Assembly (NCBI GenBank): GCA_010015655.1
Contig: ML976833.1
Location: forward strand, 15,694-28,776
Direction: 5' to 3'
Length of the DNA: 13,083 nucleotides
From: Bimuria novae-zelandiae CBS 107.79
Lineage: Eukaryota; Ascomycota; Dothideomycetes; Pleosporales; Didymosphaeriaceae
Under the pieces are notes generated by a model, which had not been told where the DNA came from, made no database searches, and was given only the letters and a program-made list of their open reading frames with translations. This document shows, piece by piece, positions 7,517-13,083 of the stretch. The number at the start of each line of letters is the position of its first letter. Positions within the stretch are counted from its first letter, which is position 1. Both the position numbers and the translations under genes were made by a program.

Positions 7517-10500
7517 GCACACTTTTATAGAGACAAAGGACTCCCCTTAGGGAGCGTGATATACAGGTTAGCTAGACAAATATGGGGCGAAGCTCGCCTA
7601 GCCATATTGCGGCCCTGGAGCTCGCTTTTTAAGAAGGTATCGACGTAGTATGCATACAGGAGCCGGCCACGTGGCCTGGCACCCGCACCTCAAACCACCC
7701 AAGCTACCAGCTACACCCACCCATTAATAGCTAGGACGACCCCCAGCACAGGGAGACACAGAGACCCAGAGTTCTCATCTACACGCTGAAAGGCGCATAG
7801 CTCTACATCACGACCATAGCGCCCCTGCAGGACAGGGACAGATAATGGATTCAGGTTAACGGGGTCTCTATCCTCAACATCTATAGGCAGCCTCAGACCA
7901 CACTAGTCCTAGAGTATGTCACAGGCCTCACCCCCCTAGCAAGATGCCTAGTGGGGGGAGACTTTAACACCAAGCACGATATATTTGAGCCTGGTATCAC
8001 CACCTCGCAAGGCGGCGCCGAGCTTACGCGCTGGGCCACAGACAGCGGCATGGACTATATTGGAGAACCCGGCAGAGCCACCCATAGAGCCAGCCACGTC
8101 CTGGACCTTAGCTTCTCTAATATTGCCTTCGCTAAGACAGAGGTGCGCGACGACCTGCACTACGGCTCTAATTACGTTACCCTAGTTACAATACTGCCAG
8201 GTAGAGGCACACTAAGTCGCGAATAATATCGCCTTAGGCTTCCTAGAAAGAAGCTTCTTCCCTTTACCTGGCTAGTTGTAATAGGTATGCCACAGCTACC
8301 CTTAATAGTAGCGGCCTCTAACCCACGCCAGGTGGAAGAGTGCGCCGTAGCGTTGACCTTATTACTCTAAGATGCTCTACGCAAAACTGGCTACCTAAAG
8401 AGGGACGGCAGGAAGGCGGCACCTTGGTGAATAGATAAGTGCGCTGACGCCAGGCGCCTGCACCTTAAGTCTAGACAGGGCCACATAGGTATCTAGACCC
8501 CAGAGACTCGTAGCTTCCTAACTATAGTAAGAAAGGCTAAGAGATAATACTGGCAACATACTATCGATAGCGTAAAGGAGGACTCCGACCTCTTTTAAAT
8601 TATAGGCTAGCATAAGCTTAAGCCAACAAGACTAGACCCGCCGCTGGCCTACAAGGGGCGCTATATTACGGACCTGTAGGAGAAAGCTAAGACGCTTAGA
8701 CAAGCGATACTCTGCCATTTTAATAGTAGCGATAACCTACTAGAGGCTCCAGCACCTAACGTCTAAGGATTAGAGGGCTATTACGCCCTCCCCTAGGACC
8801 TATACCTTTTCCCCGAAGAGGTTAAGCGTAACATAATAGGGGTCTTAAGCACCTTACCTAGCACGGACGGGATTACTATTCGCATGCTTACCGTATGCTA
8901 GCACTATATTTAGACGTATCTTACCAGCCTATACCGGCGCTGTCTGGCCCTTAGCTACTTCCCCCACGCGTGGAGAGTCACAGAGGTCGTTATAATACCC
9001 AAGATAGGCAAAAAGGACAAATCCTCCCCCAGATTATAAAGACCCATCGCCCTGCTATCCTGCCTAGGCAAGGGCCTAGAGAGAATCTTAGCAAGGAGGT
9101 TTACCAGCACTGCCATGGCACACGGCATACTAAGCCCCCAACACGGGGGGGCTCTTCCCAAGAGATTAGCCATGGACCTAGTAGCTACCTTTACACATGA
9201 CGTAGAGGACGCCTTCTCCAACGGCCAGCACGTTACTATGGTCACTATAGACGTCTAAGGCGCCTTTGACGCACTTCTTAGAAATCGACTTCTACACAGG
9301 ATAAAGGCCCAAGGATGGCATGACAGCGCCCTCCTAATTATAAAAAACTTCCTCCAGGACCGCCGCGTCTAAGTGTAATTAGGAGAAGCCACTATAGCGC
9401 CCTACCTAGTATAGTGCGGGACGCCGCAGGGCTCACCACTATTACTAGTGCTATACACACTTTATCTAGCAGAGCTACTTTAGCAAGACCCTACCAGGTG
9501 CTTTAGGTACGCAGACGATATCTGCCTCTATAGGCAATCCCACTCGCTAGACCAGAACGTGGAAATGCTGGCAGAAGACATAGGCGCCATAAATTCCTGG
9601 GGAGACGCTAATCACGTGGCATTTACCCTAGAGAAACTCGAAATAATACACCTAACTAAGCAGAAAAGTGACTATTTGCCACCTATCTAGATTAACGATT
9701 AGCTTATCCTCTAACCTACACCACTAGATAAGGCGCTACGCTGGCTAGGTGTTTACTTTAACAAGAAGCTTAATTTTAAAACACACGTTGCCACCCGCGT
9801 AGCTAAAGGACGCGCAGTTACACAGCATATCCATAGCCTTACCAGAATCTAGCATAGCCCACCAGCCAGCTTACTACGCAAAGCAGTAATCTCATGCGTA
9901 CTACCACGCCTACTATATAAAAACAAGGCCTAGTATAGAGGGCGCACAAAGCCCCCCAAGACTATAGGAGCCGCGTAGAACCAAAAGATCAGCACACAAC
10001 TCGGGTGGCATATCGCCGCCCTGGAAAAGGCCCTCACGATAGCGATTAAAGGCGTCGTCCCCGCCTACCGCACCACGCCCACTGCCACGCTATATAGAGA
10101 CGTAGGCATTCCCTTAGCAGCTATAGCGCTTAAAGAGTGTAAGGCGAGGTTCGCTATACGCCTACACTACGTTAATAAAGGTCACCCGCTTACAGCGCGC
10201 ACGCGACTAACTATAGTACATAAAGAAAAAGGCGCTAAACGCCTACAGCGCCTATACACAAAAGTCTAACTACTCGCACAGCTATTCGCACCAGTACCCC
10301 GCCCTATACTACTATAACCACACTATTCCAACCAGTGCCAAACAGACCCTGCAAATAATAAGCCTAAAAAGCTCGCTACTAAAGAATTTAAACAATAGTA
10401 GACAAGCCTGCCTACCAAGACAATCACAGTGTTCTCAGACGGCTCAGAACAGCGCACAGAAAACGGCGAGCGCCACGTAACCTATGAATACGCTGTGTAC

Positions 10501-11307
10501 TAGGGCCAGAGTCTACTATACACAGGCAAAGGCTCCCTTAACGCGCGGGCCCACGTCTTCAACGCAAAAGCAGTGGGGGCCTAGAGAGATCTTTAACACG
10601 TGCTATAGACTCAGGCGCACCGCCTAAGCCAGATCTAGATGTGTCTAGACAGCACATTAGTTATCTAGGGCATTAGGGGAGACCCCGCGCCGTCATCCCA
10701 GTGGGCCTTTATACGCTACCAGGAAGCCATGGACACCTAGGATATCCAAATCCAATAGTTACCAGGCCACATGGGCATTAAAGGCAATGAGCTAGCTAAT
10801 TAGCTAGTAAACAAGGCAGCCAAGGACCCACGCCCACCTACAGGGAAGGTAGCTAAACCCACGATATTAGGTCTACAATCTAATGCGCGCGCATACGTAC
10901 GCGCTACATAATAAGAGTAGTAGCGCACACGCACACCAAATCTCTCTACATAGTACAACTAGTAGGGCCTAGCATACACCCCCTCCAGGCAACCGCCAGA
11001 GTTGGAGCTCACACGCCCCGCCCTGGCCAAGCTCCTATCCATGAGGACAAGACACGGCAACTACGCCTAGTACTATAGGAAGTTCAAGCATAATAAGGAG
11101 ACCCTCGCGTGCACCTACAGAGTAGACCTAGCCCTAGACTATATCGTACACTGCCCACGGACAGTGCGACGCTTTAACTACTAGCTATAACGCCTAACAT
11201 ATCCCCTAATAGATACTAGAGAAGGAATACAGTACCTTAGGGCGCTAAGCCTAGGAGAATACGCAACCCTTCTTACACTTAGTATTAGTAATAGCACACG
11301 TTAGTAA
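7510..11307 (+). pseudogene. LINE ORF2: endonuclease, reverse transcriptase, RNase H; about fifty in-frame stops
   Basis: One frame of about 1,265 codons runs from ATG 7510, which overlaps the ORF1 stop, to TAG/TAA at 11302-11307. The endonuclease (7510-8230) keeps the catalytic Glu in CIQEPATWPG (codon 7660) and GGDFN (7954-7968), but its last motif reads SNY (8167) where the family has SDH. A conserved Trp pair follows as W-TGA (8437). The reverse transcriptase (about 8800-9780) keeps Asp in VTIDV (9250), motif B TPQGSP (9421) and the catalytic FRYADD (9508-9519), with stops in between. RNase H (10430-10830) keeps SDGS (10435) and LDST (Asp 10648). The usual Glu reads Lys in FNAKAVGA, and the last Asp reads Asn in GNELAN (10798). 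The C-terminus has a damaged CCHC motif with HCPRT (11149). The frame never shifts. The enzyme would nick DNA and copy the RNA at the target. Confidence 0.93.
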
Positions 11308-11697
11308 GTAACTAACTAACTACGTTATAGGCAAGCGGACGCAAACCCTTGCTTTAGGCAAAGTAGATACGCTACCTGCTTTTAACTTACTAGGGTATCT
11401 ACTATATAAGACTAAGCTCTCTCTTTTATATACCTATATGCGTGTATATATCTCTTCTTACCTCTAATAAGTCTTAGCATACTTCTGTACAGGACTAGGG
11501 GCAGCTAGAAGGCTACCCCATTCCCTACTATTATCACACAAAGGCCAGATTAAACAGCTGAGTCGCCCCTATCTAGAGAGGGACAGCAGCAAGAGAGGCC
11601 GCTCCTATAGTAGCAGTAGCACTAGCATGAGTGGCCCTTACTAAGTGCAGGGCACGTCTACATACCCCCTGGGAGGTTACATAGGACGTAAAACCAA
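11308..11697 (+). other. LINE 3' untranslated region
   Basis: About 390 bp between the ORF2 stops and the (TAC) tail, with no coding trace. It contains a 9-bp inverted repeat, agtagatac at 11362-11370 and gtatctact at 11395-11403, with a 24-nt loop. LINE 3' ends often carry a stem-loop recognised by the reverse transcriptase, but there is no direct evidence for that role here. The base composition is less AT-rich in the second half (11480-11690). Confidence 0.6.
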
Positions 11698-11715
11698 TAC
11701 TACTACTACTACTAC
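11698..11715 (+). repeat. (TAC)6 simple-repeat tail of the LINE
   Basis: Six perfect TAC units end the LINE, and the last C overlaps the right target duplication. Several LINE clades end in short simple repeats rather than poly(A). The I factor of Drosophila, with TAA repeats, is the best-known case. Confidence 0.88.
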
Positions 11716-11727
11716 TCACACCATTTA
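11715..11727 (+). repeat. 13-bp target-site duplication of the LINE (right copy)
   Basis: CTCACACCATTTA, identical to 5634-5646. It contains a second remnant of the 3' LTR end (ctcaca) and a third copy of CCATT. The transposase sequence of element B continues directly after it. Confidence 0.88.
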
Positions 11728-12560
11728 ACCCCAACGTTATACTAGATAAGTTTATAGACAGCGACTCCAAGACTACAGAAGATAGCGACTCTAACGCTAC
11801 TATCTATAAAGGAGAATAGTAGAGGGTTCTAGATTAAGTAGCAAGGCGTGCGTTGAGGGGTGTAATAAAGAAGGATGTATTAATTATTTAGCAATCGCTC
11901 CACTATATAGCTATCTAAAACACCCTTATAAGGAGCGAAAATGAAGGTCTAATAAACGCTCTTACTACTAAGAGGAAGCAAGAAAAGCAAGGCAAGCCTC
12001 TAGCTTTACTATAACACTATAAGTACTAGGGACTGTATATAATGTAGACTCCTCGCTCCTTTCAAGAAGCGCGCACATGGATAAGGTTAGTAAAGCGTAA
12101 GGCAAAGGAGGAGGAGTTCTAAAAAGAAGAAGCAAAAAAGTTAAAAGCTGCTACTATAGCGTATAAGAAGTAAATTATAGAAGAGAAGCGCTAGATAGCA
12201 GCGAGGGAGAAGGAAGAGCAAGAGAAGAAGCGTATAAAAGAGCGCTAAGCTATTAATACGCGTAAAGCTAAGAGAGCACGTAAGAAATAGTAATATAACT
12301 CTTAAAATAGATCTTAGACTACATAAAAATGTAAGCGCAAGGCCTTACAGTAATAAAAAATTAAAAAGAGGTAGAAATATAGTTCTATAGCTATATAAAG
12401 TAGTAGTGTTACTTATAAGCCGTGCTTAGCACCTGCACCTATAGTAAATAGCTACAGCTATAAAATACTTTAACTATGTAAATTTTAGTAGCAAATTCTG
12501 TCGCATAGGCCTATAGATCACTCTACTAGAAAATCTAGTAATAACAACTATTGTATGTGA
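11726..12560 (+). pseudogene. Element B transposase, 3' part (end of DDE region and Lys/Glu-rich tail)
   Basis: This continues the frame broken at 3715: the Phe codon is completed by T11726, and the text goes on as NPNVILDKF, giving SPFNPNVIL across the join. That is the expected GxxPFNPxVIL segment after the DDE domain. Further on come VARRALRGVIKKDVL, LIRSENEGLINALTTKRKQ and GKPLALL, then TPRSFQEARTW. A long Lys/Glu-rich, probably coiled-coil tail follows, with a C-terminus ending near TGA 12558. The order matches element A (WPRNAEVIL, KPLDLQQ, SPRKLREAR). About twenty-five stops, all TAA or TAG, interrupt it, and there is no frameshift. The segment has no start of its own and is not a separate gene. 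Confidence 0.92.
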
Positions 12561-12643
12561 CTCTACGGCCCTAAGTTTACTAGTGATAACTAGGGCCAAT
12601 TCCGCGCGTTGGCTAACGGCGCGCGTTGGGTGCACGGGCACGG
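12561..12643 (+). repeat. Putative right terminal region of element B with inverted repeat
   Basis: Directly after the transposase end the sequence turns GC-rich (ccgcgcgttggctaacggcg, about 12602) and ends tgcacgggcacgg before TA at 12644. The style resembles the terminal repeat of element A. The proposed partner at 2613-2640 aligns only loosely, so the exact repeat is uncertain. Confidence 0.5.
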
Positions 12644-12784
12644 TATAGCTCCTGTAAAGTAGCTACTAAATCAACAACGATTGCTTCAACACTCTACTCT
12701 TTCCAACGTAACAGTTAATAACAGAAAAGGCTTCTAAGAGTATAATCTCGGGTTGTTTAGCAGAGATTTTTACTTAGTAAGGCG

Positions 12785-12829
12785 GTTTTAGCGTGTCTTG
12801 TTTTAGCGTGTCTTGTTTCAACGTGCATG
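12785..12829. repeat. Three-unit 15-bp tandem repeat
   Basis: Two identical units, gttttagcgtgtctt at 12785-12799 and 12800-12814, are followed by a diverged third (gtttcaacgtg...). The third unit overlaps the start of the hairpin at 12824. Its origin is unknown. Sub-terminal repeats of this kind occur in some DNA transposons. Confidence 0.75.
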
Positions 12830-12868
12830 ATGTCTTATGCAAGTCTTAGCATACGGTAAGATCGTGCA
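12824..12868. repeat. Imperfect inverted repeat (hairpin)
   Basis: The left arm tgcatgat(gt)ctta pairs with the right arm taagatcgtgca, with a 2-nt bulge and a T/G mismatch. An inner tatgc/gcata pairing continues the stem around the loop aagtctta. It may be the remnant of a small transposon end, and no function is visible. Confidence 0.55.
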
Positions 12869-13083
12869 TTCGCGCTACGCAGGAGCTCGTGTTTAGTAAT
12901 AATTAATTATTTAGTTATTCTCTTTATAACACTAGGAACAAGCTCCTTCCTAACACCTACGCTTACCTTACACTCTAAAGTATAATCTATAATATCATGC
13001 TATAATGCTTGGCGATGAAAGAGATAGACCATTCGGCCTCGTGTACACCAGTTTCACGGCGCCATAGGAGACGGCCTAAAGTT

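Larger units (their letters stand above)
5647..11714 (+). mobile_element. Tad1-like LINE (non-LTR retrotransposon), apparently near full length, RIP-damaged
   Basis: The element is about 6.07 kb, flanked by a 13-bp duplication and ending in a (TAC)6 tail. A short 5' leader precedes ORF1 (Gag-like, zinc knuckles). ORF2 overlaps the end of ORF1 and encodes an AP-endonuclease-like domain, reverse transcriptase, RNase H and a C-terminal zinc motif. This order, including RNase H, is that of the fungal Tad1 clade. The clade name is inferred from domain order and fungal context, not from a tree. Both frames are free of detectable frameshifts. The insertion split the border between the 3' LTR of the gag-only element and element B, so this is the youngest layer of the nest. 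Confidence 0.92.
2613..12643 (+). mobile_element. Second pogo/Fot1-like DNA transposon (element B), split by two nested retroelements
   Basis: The transposase coding trace begins near 2661 and ends at 12560, but is interrupted between 3715 and 11726 by an LTR element that itself carries a LINE. Removing the inserts and one copy of each target duplication leaves about 2.0 kb, close to the 2.17 kb of element A. The right end (about 12592-12643) is GC-rich and ends ...gcacgggcacgg before TA. The reverse complement of that end can be loosely aligned with the left candidate at 2613 (cgtgccgacctaacgc), also preceded by TA. The left border is the weak point: only about 48 codons lie between it and the LSPQKE motif, against 59 in element A, so the 5' part may be shortened or the border misplaced. 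Confidence 0.75.
12644..13083. other. Non-coding right flank
   Basis: No coding trace was found on either strand. The region holds a short 15-bp tandem repeat (12785-12829), an imperfect hairpin (12824-12868) and an AT-rich stretch (12895-12930). The last 70 bases (13010-13083) are less AT-rich and may be single-copy flanking DNA. Too little of them is present to say more. Confidence 0.5.

Noticed and set aside
7948..9245. Alternative frames at 7948-8160 (minus), 7985-8185 (plus), 8955-9245 (minus) and 8970-9200 (plus)
   Set aside because: They overlap the endonuclease and reverse transcriptase of LINE ORF2, whose motifs are in frame 1.
3716..11720. One large LTR element from the LTR at 3716 to ctcaca at 11720
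   Set aside because: The second true LTR lies at 5450-5639. The ctcaca at 11715-11720 is only the piece of LTR copied in the 13-bp LINE duplication.
11573..11770. Minus-strand frame with a Ser-rich run
   Set aside because: The Ser run is only the reverse reading of the (TAC)6 tail of the LINE, and the frame crosses an insertion border.
434..12560. TAG/TAA read as sense codons (alternative genetic code or programmed readthrough)
   Set aside because: Invariant catalytic and zinc-binding residues are also lost by C-to-T or G-to-A type changes, so the stops are mutations and not recoded codons.
12881..12955. A possible minus-strand solo LTR starting TGTTAGGAAGG near 12955, with partial inverted arms aggagct/agctcct
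   Set aside because: No partner, no matching target duplication and no clear CA end were found. The arms are only 7 bp.
12644..13083. A host gene in the right flank
   Set aside because: No coding trace, splice-site pattern or protein motif was found on either strand in the short non-repeated part.

Overview
The window looks like a block of dead transposons from the nucleus of a filamentous ascomycete (Pezizomycotina). Every long coding trace belongs to a mobile element of a fungal type: pogo/Fot1-like DNA transposons, a Ty1/copia-type Gag, and a Tad1-like LINE. All are damaged in the way repeat-induced point mutation (RIP) damages repeats. TAG and TAA stops sit where Gln or Trp codons are expected, catalytic Asp has become Asn, zinc-binding Cys has become Tyr, and TpA is abundant while CpG-rich words survive. 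I found no host gene, no tRNA or rRNA, and no intact protein-coding gene.

Layout. Positions 1-269 (minus strand) hold the N-terminal part of one pogo-type transposase (element 0), cut by the window edge. Positions 327-2499 hold a nearly complete pogo-type transposon (element A) with 47-bp inverted repeats and a single transposase frame carrying 12 internal stops. Positions 2613-12643 hold a second pogo-type transposon (element B) that was split by two later insertions. An LTR retroelement of 1,924 bp (3716-5639) entered B with a 5-bp duplication, CCATT. A LINE of about 6.07 kb (5647-11714) then entered exactly across the 3' LTR/target-duplication border with a 13-bp duplication, CTCACACCATTTA. 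The transposase frame of B stops at 3715 and resumes in the same codon at 11726. Positions 12644-13083 hold short repeats and no gene.

The most interesting unit is the LTR element. It has 190-bp LTRs, a putative half-tRNA-iMet primer site, a nine-unit 25-bp repeat array in its leader, and a single copia-type gag frame of 418 codons that runs to the 3' LTR. There is no room or trace for protease, integrase, reverse transcriptase or RNase H, so it is a Gag-only, non-autonomous element comparable in plan to plant TR-GAG elements.

The LINE keeps ORF1 and ORF2 (endonuclease, reverse transcriptase, RNase H, C-terminal zinc motif) in two unbroken frames with no indel that I could detect. The ORF2 start codon overlaps the ORF1 stop (ATGTTAA). 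It ends in a (TAC)6 tail. Its roughly fifty ORF2 stops are almost all TAG or TAA.
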